Part shown: piece by piece, positions 35,636 through 44,594 of the stretch
Numbering within the stretch: the stretch's first letter is position 1
Layout: the number at the start of each line of letters is the position of its first letter
NCBI RefSeq assembly: GCF_007183175.1
Contig: NZ_AP019807.1
Span: 682,001-746,000, forward strand
Direction of reading: 5' to 3'
DNA: 64,000 nt
Source of the DNA: Microbulbifer sp. GL-2
GTDB lineage: Bacteria > Pseudomonadota > Gammaproteobacteria > Pseudomonadales > Cellvibrionaceae
The notes under the pieces: generated by a model
Seen by the model: the letters and a program-made list of their open reading frames with translations, nothing else
What the model was told of the DNA's origin: nothing
The model's database searches: none
Program-made: the position numbers and the translations under genes

Positions 35636-35966
35636 AAATTTTTCCGTAGTACTGCTAAGTTCTGGACCATCGATAAAATTCATGACAGAAAAAGCCATAG
35701 ATCCCCACATATATAAGCCGGTTGCTGTACATTTTCCTCTACTGGAACCTTCGCTTACTACCAAATACAATTGATCAGGCGCCGGAGACATACCAGATGT
35801 AGAAATTGCAAAAGAAATTGCATTTGATACCGCTTAGTAGTTTTAATTGCAAGAGCTACAAAATTTGCAAAAAATCCCAAGCAGACCAAGGGAGTCTGAT
35901 CAAATGAAAAAATTGACAGAAAAATAAATTTCGCAAAAAAAATCATAGTATCCGGAAGTTACCACC
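35636..35966. other. A+T-rich gap before the racemase gene, nothing identified
   Basis: About 330 bases with many stops on both strands. A 62-codon frame on the minus strand (35758-35946) is Phe/Leu-rich and has no coding signs, so I do not call it. Confidence 0.5.
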
Positions 35967-36668
35967 ATGATAGATTACGATCAGATAAAACATATCGGCA
36001 TTGTCGGATGCTCAGCTGAGGGGGCCGCACTCTGCTACAAAACTATCTGCACCGAGAGTAGCAGGTACCTCGGTGAGCATGCACACCCAGAGATATCTAT
36101 GCACACTCATTCACTAGCTCAATATGTAAAATACCTGAAAACGAATGATCTTCACGGCATAGGTAACCTGATGCTCTCATCTGTGGATAAGCTAAAAGCA
36201 CAAGGGGCAGATTTTATAATATGCCCCGACAATACCATCCACCAAGCCTTCGACTATGTAGCGCAAAGATCCCCACTCCCGTGGTTACATATTGCTGATT
36301 GTGTAATCCGTGAGGCAAAAGCATGCGGCTTCAAAAAGCTAGGAATTCTGGGCACCCAATGGCTGACAGAGAGCGACGTATATCCCGCCAAGATAGAAAG
36401 AGCGAAACTAAGCTGGCAAAGACCGACACAGGAAACCACAAAAAGAATTGGCCACCTGATTATGAGTGAGCTGGTTTACGGCATAGTCAAACCAGGGACT
36501 GTCCGCTACTTTCAAAACACAATCAATAAATTCAGAGACTCTGGATGTGATTCAGTTATTCTTGGCTGCACAGAAATCCCTTTGGTCATAAGCGATAACA
36601 ACTCATCACTTCCAACGCTAAACTCCAACCGAATTCTGGCAAAAGCAGCAATATCTGAGGCAATATAG
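35967..36668 (+). CDS. aspartate/glutamate racemase family protein
   Basis: 233 aa, cofactor-independent two-cysteine racemase fold. The first active-site strand IICPDNTIHQAFD (Cys near residue 87) and the second VILGCTEIPLVI (Cys near 201) correspond to the pair of catalytic Cys in Asp/Glu racemases. The start IKHIGIVGCSAEGAALCYKT also fits. Aspartate racemase is the best guess, but hydantoin or maleate-type relatives share the fold. ATG 35967 follows a GGAAG ribosome binding site. Codon use is A+T-rich, unlike neighbours beyond 38 kb. Confidence 0.85.
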   Translation: MIDYDQIKHIGIVGCSAEGAALCYKTICTESSRYLGEHAHPEISMHTHSLAQYVKYLKTNDLHGIGNLMLSSVDKLKAQGADFIICPDNTIHQAFDYVAQRSPLPWLHIADCVIREAKACGFKKLGILGTQWLTESDVYPAKIERAKLSWQRPTQETTKRIGHLIMSELVYGIVKPGTVRYFQNTINKFRDSGCDSVILGCTEIPLVISDNNSSLPTLNSNRILAKAAISEAI

Positions 36669-36758
36669 TATTACCTAATAACCTATACATAAAATCATAT
36701 TTAATTTGTGTGGACTTCAACTATTAAAAGCAAAAGGATACGAATAAGGCTCTAAAAA

Positions 36759-37199
36759 TTACGCAACATTAAGAACAATATAACTAATAAAAATGTAGCG
36801 TAGAAGCTTCCCTAAAGTCACCAAGAGAAAAAACCATAATAAGGGAACCCTTAGGATGCCAGCCATAATGGTTAATGGATCACCGATTATCGGAACCCAT
36901 GCAAAACATAGCGATAACATTCCATATTTCTTGAAACGTTGCTCAGCTTGCAGGAATTCATCCTCTGAAATTTTAAACCATCTTTTAACCACACCTAAAC
37001 TAGCCCAATATCCAAGCGCATAGTTGGTCAAAGAGCCTAGTACATTCCCAGCAGTGGCAACTATGATTAATGTAGGAGCAGACAAACCGTTAAGCAGCAG
37101 GATAGTCAGCACAACTTCCGAACTTAAGGGTAAGATCGTTGCAGCCAAAAATGCAGAAAAAAAGAGACCGAAAACCCCTAACTCAGCAAAACCTTCCAT
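36759..37199 (-). CDS. YqaA/DedA-type small membrane protein
   Basis: 146 aa with the SNARE-associated Golgi (VTT) fold of the YqaA type. It shows the paired re-entrant-like segments (AATILPLSSEVVLTILLL and FAWVPIIGDPLTIMAGILRV, the second with the conserved GDP(L)T motif). Family members are linked to lipid scrambling or membrane homeostasis; the substrate here is not known. Isolated on the minus strand in the A+T-rich stretch. Confidence 0.88.
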   Translation of the reverse strand: MEGFAELGVFGLFFSAFLAATILPLSSEVVLTILLLNGLSAPTLIIVATAGNVLGSLTNYALGYWASLGVVKRWFKISEDEFLQAEQRFKKYGMLSLCFAWVPIIGDPLTIMAGILRVPLLWFFLLVTLGKLLRYIFISYIVLNVA

Positions 37200-37603
37200 T
37201 ATCCATCTTAAACTTACAAAATTCAGCAGGCAGTTTAACTACTATCGACCGGCCCCACAACCTGGCACCTCTATAATTAAGCTTACAAAACGCCTAAACA
37301 ATCCACGAAAAAACATTAGTAAATTGAATGTTTTTTTGCATTTACTCAACACTCCTGAGTTCCACATTACATATTAGCACCTCAAGAAAATCCAAGAGAG
37401 TTTAAACTTACAAGTCAGCAGCCTAGCAATCACCAGCCTAATAGATTCTTCACGCTTGAATCCACGGAAAATAGAAAAGAACAAACAATATTCATTTAAT
37501 TGCACAGGTTGGCACATATATTTCACTTGCCACCCAAAGAAAGATTACACAAAATACAAATCATAACCAAACATTAAGAATTACATCTGCTGATAGAAAA
37601 CTC
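37200..37603. other. A+T-rich intergenic region, nothing identified
   Basis: About 400 bases between divergently placed small genes, with no hairpin terminator or recognisable promoter. Confidence 0.5.
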
Positions 37604-37804
37604 ATGCAAAACATCTTAATAGAAAGAAGTATTCAATGCCCTTACTGCGGTGAGTCGATCACAATATTGATCGATGCTTCAGTTGCATCACAGCGCTACA
37701 TCGAAGATTGTCAGATCTGCTGTAGACCAATCGTACTTCAAGTGAATATTGATATTAACAATGTGTTATCTATTTCTGCTCACAGTGAGGATGAAACTTT
37801 CTAG
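37604..37804 (+). CDS. CPXCG motif cysteine-rich protein
   Basis: Small 66-aa protein with CPYCGESI at residues 12-19 and a second pair CQICCRP near 36-42, the layout of the CPXCG-motif family of short zinc-ribbon-like proteins. Function unknown. It is convergent with the photolyase gene, with about 50 bases between the two stops. Confidence 0.88.
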   Translation: MQNILIERSIQCPYCGESITILIDASVASQRYIEDCQICCRPIVLQVNIDINNVLSISAHSEDETF

Positions 37805-37856
37805 ATGCCTTTCTTTCACGAAGATACACTATACCCCCATTAGAAATTATCGGCCT

Positions 37857-39332
37857 TTATTTAAGGTTAGCAAAAACCTCAATCGCTCGCTGTCGACCTG
37901 CACTCACATCGCAAATAACCTTTGGATACCCTTCCGTTGGAGGGGGATTATGGATCTCTTTATTATTGAGACTCGAAAGTTCTGGAATATACTTCCGTAT
38001 GAATGTTCCATCTGGGTCGAACTTTTGTGATTGACTGTAAGGGTTGAACACACGAAAATAGGGAGCTGCATCAGTTCCCGTGGAAGCCGTCCATTGCCAA
38101 CCGCCATTGTTGGAAGCAAAGTCTGCATCAAGTAAATGCTGCATAAAATAACGCTCCCCCCAGCGCCAATCAATCAGCATGTTTTTAGTCAAAAATGAGG
38201 CAACTATCATACGTAAGCGATTGTGCATCCACGCGGTTTCGTTTAACTGGCGCATGGCGGCATCGACAATAGGAACTCCAGTTTCACCGCGACTCCAGCA
38301 CGCAAACCTGTCTTCATTATATGACCAGGGAATTTGATCGGTTATCTCCTTAAATGGCTCACCTTTACTCAGCCGAGGAAAATCTACTAGCAGATGAGTG
38401 TAAAATTCCCTCCAGATTAATTCACTTATCCAGCATGCGATACCATTGTTACCGCCTTGCCAGAGGCCCTGATTTAAATTCAGGGCCATATTTACGCACT
38501 GACGAATAGAAATTGCTCCACAGTTTAAATAGGGTGATAGGCGCGAGGTACTATCCAGGGAAGGAAAATCCCTTTCAGATTGGTATTTACTGACTAAGCC
38601 ACTAAATACCTTCAGGCGCTTCTGTGCAGCTTTTTCTCCGGCCTTCCACCCCTTTACAACCCCTGTTTCAACAGTATTAATTGTATACTGCGACAACTCA
38701 CCGGGCATTTTCTGCTTCAGTTTCTTACCTTCACTCAATGCCAGCCATTTTGGCCAGTACGCTCCTTTGTCTGGAGGGGCTATTTTTCGCGGAGCCGGTA
38801 AAGACTTGGTTTCACTTTCTGCACAAAGTTGGATCAAGGCACGTTTAAAAGGAGTAAAAACCTTATAAGGATCACCACTACCTGTTCTCACAGAGCCAGG
38901 AGGTAACAGTGTACGATCGCTGAAGTATTCAACCTCGACCCCAGATTTTGTCAGTACATCCCGTACTGCATTATCCCGGCGCTGCTCATTTAGTGGATAT
39001 TCGGCATTGGCAAAAAGGGCATCTATTTTCAGGCGTTGGGTTATTTCCTGCAGCACTTGAGGAACCTGAGAAAATGTCGAGACTTCAAGGAAGTACAATG
39101 GAATATTTCGGACTTGCAACTGGGCTTGTAATTCATGAAGACAGGCCATGCGAAAAGCAACCAGTACATCTCCTTCATTGTGCAATTTCCAGCTATCAGG
39201 ACAGGCAATAAAAATAGAGGCTATTTCTTTGCAATGAGTGCTGGCGCGATATAATGCAGAATTATCATATATACGTAGATCACTACGAAACCACATTAAA
39301 CCTCGCTCAAAAGGAAACTGTCGGCTGATCAT
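37857..39332 (-). CDS. phrB: deoxyribodipyrimidine photolyase (class I)
   Basis: Light-driven repair of cyclobutane pyrimidine dimers. The N-terminal antenna domain begins with LMWFRSDLRIYDNSALY, and the C-terminal FAD domain includes WISELIWREFYTHLL, RQLNETAWMHNRLRMIVASF and NNGGWQWTASTGTDAAPYFRVFNP, which contains the Trp chain and dimer-pocket residues. Length of 491 aa fits the MTHF-antenna class I type. It is the last gene of a three-gene operon; its ATG overlaps the stop of the MerR-type gene by 4 bases. Induction by the neighbouring regulator is expected. Confidence 0.96.
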   Translation of the reverse strand: MISRQFPFERGLMWFRSDLRIYDNSALYRASTHCKEIASIFIACPDSWKLHNEGDVLVAFRMACLHELQAQLQVRNIPLYFLEVSTFSQVPQVLQEITQRLKIDALFANAEYPLNEQRRDNAVRDVLTKSGVEVEYFSDRTLLPPGSVRTGSGDPYKVFTPFKRALIQLCAESETKSLPAPRKIAPPDKGAYWPKWLALSEGKKLKQKMPGELSQYTINTVETGVVKGWKAGEKAAQKRLKVFSGLVSKYQSERDFPSLDSTSRLSPYLNCGAISIRQCVNMALNLNQGLWQGGNNGIACWISELIWREFYTHLLVDFPRLSKGEPFKEITDQIPWSYNEDRFACWSRGETGVPIVDAAMRQLNETAWMHNRLRMIVASFLTKNMLIDWRWGERYFMQHLLDADFASNNGGWQWTASTGTDAAPYFRVFNPYSQSQKFDPDGTFIRKYIPELSSLNNKEIHNPPPTEGYPKVICDVSAGRQRAIEVFANLK

Positions 39333-40267
39333 CCCAGCTGCCCCTGCAGTTGCGCAATTGCTTTTTCGGTGGTTCCTGATAGCACTGAAACAGCAACCAG
39401 CTTTCGCAATCCCGCCAGTTCTGCATATTGTATATCAACAAAATCTCCCGTGAGCCAAAGTCGTGTCTTAAGACCCGAGGCCAATTTCGTTAAATCATGG
39501 TGAATAAAGTGCTTGGACAAAGCTCTGTGGCTATAGAAGAGAACACCATCAATCTCTAGCTCTGTTACAAGGTCTTCCAGTCCGACCGAGCCAGCCTGGC
39601 CGCTAAAGACGACAGTATCAATACCCTTAGCCAGAAGCACAGCACTGAACATTTGTACAAAGACCTGCTGTTCCCCACCGGAAAGCCCAAGCAGGCACAG
39701 CTTATGTGAGAATGTTTTTTTATTTTTGCGTAGGTTTCTACGGGCGATACCATTGGCTAACAGCAACTGTTCATTTAATAATTGCCAAAAAAATTGTAAA
39801 GCAACTCCACTTTCTGACAGAGATGCCCTTCCCAACTTTTCTTGTAGAGGTTTTAACCAGTACTCGATCAGTAGCGGCGATGGAAAGGCCGCGATCCACT
39901 GATCCAGTCGCATGCGTAGCTGGGGCTCAGCAAAGTCTTCCAGGAGACTGCAGGTTTCATCAAGCATTGCCCACCAACTACTTCCATTTTCCTCATTTAT
40001 TTCTGCGCACAACCTATTTCCTTGGCCGCGTTCAACCAGCTCGCGTACCTGTCCTATAGCCACACCGCGAGCGAGATATGTCAGAACCTTCTCAATACGG
40101 CGTACCTCTACCTCACTGTAGAGCCGATGACCTTTGCTGGTGCGAGCAGGAGAGAGCAGTCCGTAGCGACGCTCCCAAGCTCGTAATGTCACCGCTCGAA
40201 CACCGGTGCGGCGCGCCACTTCTCGAATAGGCAAGTGGGCTACTTCGGAAACTTCTTCATCAACCAT
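39329..40267 (-). CDS. MerR-family regulator with degenerate B12-binding domain (CarH/LitR-like)
   Basis: 312 aa. An N-terminal MerR winged helix (residues 11-80, LPIREVARRTGVRAVTLRAW, ERRYGLLSPARTSKGHRLYS) is followed by a helical cap and a Rossmann-type domain as in the cobalamin photoreceptors CarH/LitR. The expected cobalamin ligand motif (D/E)xHxxG reads E199-Q-Q201-V-F-V204, so the His and the Gly are missing. The cap has no Wx9EH either (W-x10-EY is nearest). It is therefore probably a cobalamin-independent repressor of its own operon. Stop overlaps the photolyase start. Confidence 0.88.
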   Translation of the reverse strand: MVDEEVSEVAHLPIREVARRTGVRAVTLRAWERRYGLLSPARTSKGHRLYSEVEVRRIEKVLTYLARGVAIGQVRELVERGQGNRLCAEINEENGSSWWAMLDETCSLLEDFAEPQLRMRLDQWIAAFPSPLLIEYWLKPLQEKLGRASLSESGVALQFFWQLLNEQLLLANGIARRNLRKNKKTFSHKLCLLGLSGGEQQVFVQMFSAVLLAKGIDTVVFSGQAGSVGLEDLVTELEIDGVLFYSHRALSKHFIHHDLTKLASGLKTRLWLTGDFVDIQYAELAGLRKLVAVSVLSGTTEKAIAQLQGQLG

Positions 40268-40275
40268 GGCGGCGA

Positions 40276-41238
40276 TCAGCGAAATTCACATAAGCCAAGT
40301 TCAGCTGGCTCTGCGGCAAGCAGAACCTGGCTGTGGATAAAGTGATGGGGGCTACGCGGTAAATAGTGACGCAGCATGGTGAGCACAGCGGACAGAGGTT
40401 TGCGCCCTTGGCGATATTCATCAATAAGCTGTGCCAACTCGCTGCGCTCTTCCTTACTTAAATAGCCCTTCAAGTGTCCCTGGCTGTGCATTAGGGCATT
40501 GGTGCGGTCCTTACGACTAGCTTGATTGGTAAGGATTTCCATAATTTTGCCGCGCACCTCATCGGCAAATATCTGCGGCTCAAGCGTGCGTGTATTGGAG
40601 ACAAACTGGCCGAGTGCACGAGTCTGGGGCTGGCTGTGAGCCAACAACAAGTATTTGTAGGCGGTATAAAACTCGATTATTCGCGCCGGCCTGGGGTCGG
40701 GGGCTACATATCGATGCCAGGCATCATAGGCAAAAACACGGGTGAGAAAATTCTCACGAATATCACTAGCATTGAGGCGCCCAACCTCTTCCACGGGCAT
40801 ATGCGGAAAGTGGTGACGCAAGCGCGCAGTGAATAGACCAGAGCCATGAGCAAGCACCCCAGTTCCATCCACTTTGTAATGGGGCGTGGTCCGCACACCA
40901 CAACTTGGTGACTTCTGCATCAGGATAAAGCCTCGCAGATTTGCCACTTCTGGTGCCACCTGATCTGCATACCCCACCAGTGCCTCAGTAACATCCATAG
41001 CGGGGTCTTCCCGCCCTACTGCACGCAAGCGATCACTCACTATTAAGTGGATAGGTGGTCGTGGTACTCCCATACCGATTGCCACTTCGGGGCAATATGA
41101 ATGCAGATCAAAGCAATTCCCCAGCAGCTGGGTACAGACTTTACTGTGCTTGTGGCTGCCGTTATAACGCACTGGGTCTCCCACCGCGCAGCGGCTAATT
41201 CCCACCGGGATCTTCTGAGGTAACAGCTCTATATGCAT
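40276..41238 (-). CDS. DUF523 and DUF1722 domain protein (YbgA-type)
   Basis: 320 aa. The N-terminal DUF523 begins IPVGISRCAVGDPVRYNG with its conserved Cys and includes LMQKSPSCGVRT. The C-terminal DUF1722 (from about residue 190, AYKYLLLAHSQPQTRALGQF) is the YbgA domain. The pair is often encoded with photolyases and MerR-type regulators in Gammaproteobacteria, as here, where it is the first gene of the operon, 8 bases before the regulator. Biochemical role unknown; DUF523 relatives are linked to 2-thiouracil desulfuration. Confidence 0.9.
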   Translation of the reverse strand: MHIELLPQKIPVGISRCAVGDPVRYNGSHKHSKVCTQLLGNCFDLHSYCPEVAIGMGVPRPPIHLIVSDRLRAVGREDPAMDVTEALVGYADQVAPEVANLRGFILMQKSPSCGVRTTPHYKVDGTGVLAHGSGLFTARLRHHFPHMPVEEVGRLNASDIRENFLTRVFAYDAWHRYVAPDPRPARIIEFYTAYKYLLLAHSQPQTRALGQFVSNTRTLEPQIFADEVRGKIMEILTNQASRKDRTNALMHSQGHLKGYLSKEERSELAQLIDEYRQGRKPLSAVLTMLRHYLPRSPHHFIHSQVLLAAEPAELGLCEFR

Positions 41239-41271
41239 AGTTATGGCGCGCAGAAAAATTTCGTCTCTTTT

Positions 41272-41319
41272 TTTATAGCTTGCCAGGATTAGTTATACAA
41301 GAAATCATCTTGTATAACT
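41272..41319 (-). promoter_or_regulatory. photolyase operon promoter with operator palindrome
   Basis: Minus strand: -35 TTGTAT at 41295-41300, 17-base spacer, -10 TATAAA at 41272-41277, about 34 bases before the DUF523 gene start. The -35 box lies inside a perfect inverted repeat AGTTATACAAGA - 5 bases - TCTTGTATAACT (41291-41319). A protein bound there would block RNA polymerase. The MerR-type regulator encoded two genes in is the obvious candidate. Confidence 0.75.
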
Positions 41320-41482
41320 TTTTGATACCATTGCTTAGGACATTCGCCGCTTGCGCCCGCCCACACCCCAGCTACAATGCAGGGCCGCATTCTTACCGAG
41401 CGGCAGGGCTGCGACTCTTTACTTCGCCTCTTCCTCCGGTCTATTTTGCGGTCTCCACCTCCCCAAAAGTACGGATTAGCTC

Positions 41483-44400
41483 ATGATTCCAGCATTGCGC
41501 GAAGTCGACGAGGTTCAGGCGCTCTATTTGCAGTTTTTGCAGGAACTGACAAACGCGGGTTTCCGCGGCGACACCACTCCCAGTTACGCCAGCCGCACAG
41601 TTCTGGCAACCGACAACTCCATTTACCAGGTGTTGCCCCAGGCAGTGGTGTATCCCCGCGATAATCGTGATCTACAGCTATTGGCCGCTCTGGCGGACCA
41701 GGAGGAGTTTCACTCTGTAGTGCTCTCCCCCAGGGGCGGCGGCACCGGCACCAACGGCCAGTCCCTCACAGATGGGCTAGTAGTGGATATCTCCCGCCAT
41801 ATGAACCAGATCCTCGAGATCAATGTGAAGGAGCGCTGGGTGCACGTACAGGCGGGTGTAGTCAAGGACCAGCTGAATGCCGCACTCAAACCCCACGGCC
41901 TGTTTTTTGCACCGGAGCTTTCCACCAGTAACCGAGCCACCATCGGCGGCATGATCAATACCGATGCATCGGGCCAGGGCTCCTGCGTCTACGGCAAAAC
42001 CCGCGACCATGTGCTCGAATTACATACAGTGCTGATGGGAGGGGAGCTGTGGCATTCCACTCCATTAGAAGAGGTACAACTGCAGGAAATACGCAGGGGA
42101 GACAGCCGCTCCGCCGAAGTGCACAAGATCTGTGACGAAATTGCCAGGGAAAAAGCCGAATTAATCGAACAGAAATTTCCCAAGCTCAATCGCTGCCTTA
42201 CCGGCTACGATCTGGCCCATATCCACGAGTGCGAGCGTTTTAACCTCAACAGCGTTTTGTGCGGCTCCGAGGGTACGCTCGGCTTTATTGCTGAGGCCAA
42301 GCTCAATCTGCTGCCGATTCCCAAGTGTGTGGCGTTGATCAATTTGAAGTACGACCACTTTCAGGAAGCACTGCGCGATGCCAAGGATCTAATGCGCGCA
42401 GGCCCTATGTCCATCGAAACGGTTGACAGTAAGGTTTTGCAACTGGCCATGGAGGATATCGTCTGGCACAGCGTCAGCGAGTTTTTTCCTCCTGAGGATC
42501 GCCCAGTCAAAGGCATCAACCTAGTGGAGTACACTGCAGACACAGAGGAAGAGCTGGAGCGCGCGCTGGAAACATTTACTGCGCACATCAAAGAGAGAAT
42601 CGGCCAACCAGGAAAAAGTTTTGATTATTCTATTGCCCGCGGCCATGCCGAGGTCAATCGTATCTGGGCCATGCGTAAACGGGCCGTGGGCCTGCTGGGA
42701 AATGTCCAGGGGGAAAGGCGCCCAATTCCATTTGTAGAGGATACTGCGGTTCCACCGGAAAACCTGGCGGACTTTATTGCTGAATTTCGCACTCTATTAG
42801 ATGAAGCCAACCTCGACTATGGCATGTTCGGTCATGTGGATGCCGGTGTTTTACATGTGCGTCCAGCAATCGATATGAAAGATCCACTACAAGCTGCGCA
42901 AATTCGTCTGATCACGGACCAGGTAGTGGCCCTCACACAAAAATATAAAGGGTTGTTGTGGGGTGAACACGGCAAAGGTGTTCGCTCCGAATATGCCCCG
43001 GAATTTTTTGGGGATCTGTATCCCGAACTACAAAGAATCAAAACCGCTTTCGATCCGCGCAACCAACTAAACCCCGGCAAAATTGCCACACCAAACGATA
43101 ACGCCAGTCTACTGAAAATTGACGCGGTGAATACTCGCGGCGAACACGACCGGCAAATTCCTGCGCAGGTGTGGGAGGGTTACGAGGAAGGGGTACATTG
43201 CAACGGCAATGGTGCCTGCTTTAACTGGAACCCCGACGATGCCATGTGCCCTTCCTACAAGGCCACGCGCAACCGGATTCATTCTCCCAAGGGGCGAGCT
43301 TCATTGATGCGCGAGTGGCTGCGCCTGTTGAGCAAACAAAATGTGGATGCGGTGGCCAGTGCACGCAAATTCCGCGAGCGCTCCTTTTTTGTCGGACTGC
43401 CAAAACGCCTCATAAACACCTTGGCTAAAACACGCGGCGAGTACGACTTTAACCACGAAGTGAACGAGGCCATGCAGGGCTGCCTGGCGTGTAAGTCCTG
43501 TGTGGGGCAATGCCCGATCAAGGTGGATGTACCGGAATTCCGCAGCAAATTTCTCGAACTCTACTACAGTCGCTACCTTCGTCCGCTGAAAGATTACGCA
43601 GTGGGAGGACTGGAATTCCTGATGCCGCACATGGCAAAACTGCCACAGCTTTACAATTGGCCCCTGAAACTGAAGCCGGTGTCTTTTCTGATGGAGCGTA
43701 TTTTCGGCATGGTGGATAGCCCACTGCTCTCGCAGAAAACCCTGCAGACTAGTGTTCGCGAACTCGGCGTACCCACTGCCAGTAAAGCCTGCCTGGAAAC
43801 CCTGGGGCCATCCCAGCGCAGCCGTGCGGTCATCATCGTGCAAGATGCCTTCACCAGCTATTTTGATGCAGAGGTAGTAACGGATATTCTGCGACTGCTC
43901 AAGCAGTTGGATTTTGTACCCATTCTTGCCCCCTATCGCGCCAACGGCAAACCCCTGCATGTGCATGGATTCCTGCGCCAATTCCAGCGGGTTGCCGAGG
44001 GCAATAGCGAGATGCTCAACAGCTTGGCAGACAGCGGCATACCGCTGGTAGGTATAGACCCCTCCATGACCCTGACCTACCGCTCCGAATACAAGAAACT
44101 CCTGGGTGATCAGGCGCCAAAAGTCCACCTATTACAGGAGTGGCTGGCGGAGCAACAGGACCACCTGCAAAAACAAAGCAAACGGGTACGCCCTGGCAGC
44201 TTTCAGCTATTACCCCACTGTAGTGAGCAAACCAACGCCACTGCCTCACTCAAAGACTGGCAAAAGATATTTTCCGCCCTCGGCCTGGAACTGCAAACCG
44301 AGAGCCTCGGCTGCTGCGGTATGGCTGGTACCTACGGCCATGAGGCTACACACAAAGAAACCTCCCAAGTGATCTTCCAGCAATCATGGGCCCCCAAACT

Positions 44401-44521
44401 GAGCGGCGGCAAGGGCAACCAGCTTGCCACCGGCTACTCTTGCCGTTGCCAGGCCAACCGCTTTGCAGGTGTTAACCTGCGCCACCCTATGCAGGGATTG
44501 CTGGCACAACTCAACAACTAG
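41483..44521 (+). CDS. ydiJ: FAD/Fe-S D-2-hydroxyglutarate dehydrogenase, YdiJ-type
   Basis: 1012 aa, nearly the same length as E. coli YdiJ (1018), which oxidises D-2-hydroxyglutarate. Order of domains: VAO-type FAD-binding domain (VLSPRGGGTGTNGQSLTDG near residue 80, GGMINTDASGQGS near 155), FAD-oxidase C domain (VPPENLADFI, FGHVDAGVLHVRP), then ferredoxin-like Cys clusters including C667LACKSCVGQC677P, and a C-terminal CCG-type heterodisulfide-reductase domain (LGCCGMAGTYGHE). It is the only gene of its unit, preceded by about 160 bases and followed by a terminator. Confidence 0.92.
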   Translation: MIPALREVDEVQALYLQFLQELTNAGFRGDTTPSYASRTVLATDNSIYQVLPQAVVYPRDNRDLQLLAALADQEEFHSVVLSPRGGGTGTNGQSLTDGLVVDISRHMNQILEINVKERWVHVQAGVVKDQLNAALKPHGLFFAPELSTSNRATIGGMINTDASGQGSCVYGKTRDHVLELHTVLMGGELWHSTPLEEVQLQEIRRGDSRSAEVHKICDEIAREKAELIEQKFPKLNRCLTGYDLAHIHECERFNLNSVLCGSEGTLGFIAEAKLNLLPIPKCVALINLKYDHFQEALRDAKDLMRAGPMSIETVDSKVLQLAMEDIVWHSVSEFFPPEDRPVKGINLVEYTADTEEELERALETFTAHIKERIGQPGKSFDYSIARGHAEVNRIWAMRKRAVGLLGNVQGERRPIPFVEDTAVPPENLADFIAEFRTLLDEANLDYGMFGHVDAGVLHVRPAIDMKDPLQAAQIRLITDQVVALTQKYKGLLWGEHGKGVRSEYAPEFFGDLYPELQRIKTAFDPRNQLNPGKIATPNDNASLLKIDAVNTRGEHDRQIPAQVWEGYEEGVHCNGNGACFNWNPDDAMCPSYKATRNRIHSPKGRASLMREWLRLLSKQNVDAVASARKFRERSFFVGLPKRLINTLAKTRGEYDFNHEVNEAMQGCLACKSCVGQCPIKVDVPEFRSKFLELYYSRYLRPLKDYAVGGLEFLMPHMAKLPQLYNWPLKLKPVSFLMERIFGMVDSPLLSQKTLQTSVRELGVPTASKACLETLGPSQRSRAVIIVQDAFTSYFDAEVVTDILRLLKQLDFVPILAPYRANGKPLHVHGFLRQFQRVAEGNSEMLNSLADSGIPLVGIDPSMTLTYRSEYKKLLGDQAPKVHLLQEWLAEQQDHLQKQSKRVRPGSFQLLPHCSEQTNATASLKDWQKIFSALGLELQTESLGCCGMAGTYGHEATHKETSQVIFQQSWAPKLSGGKGNQLATGYSCRCQANRFAGVNLRHPMQGLLAQLNN

Positions 44522-44539
44522 GGATTTACTGACGTAAGG

Positions 44540-44562
44540 GGCCCGCTAAAGCGGGCCTTGTT
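44540..44562 (+). terminator. terminator-like hairpin after ydiJ
   Basis: GGCCCGC-TAAA-GCGGGCC followed by TTGTT, 18 bases past the ydiJ stop. The T run is short, so termination may be partial. Confidence 0.7.
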
Positions 44563-44594
44563 ACCGTCGACCGGGCCAATTCTCGGGATTCCTT

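Noticed and set aside
35758..35946. 62-codon minus-strand frame before the racemase
   Set aside because: Phe/Leu-rich translation from A+T-rich DNA; no start signal or motif.
41291..41324. Palindrome followed by a T run, which could be read as a plus-strand terminator
   Set aside because: The stem is A+T-rich, no plus-strand gene ends there, and the repeat sits exactly over a -35 box of a minus-strand promoter, so an operator fits better.
43301..44128. 275-codon minus-strand frame inside ydiJ
   Set aside because: Antisense of the iron-sulfur half of ydiJ, with no motif or start signal.
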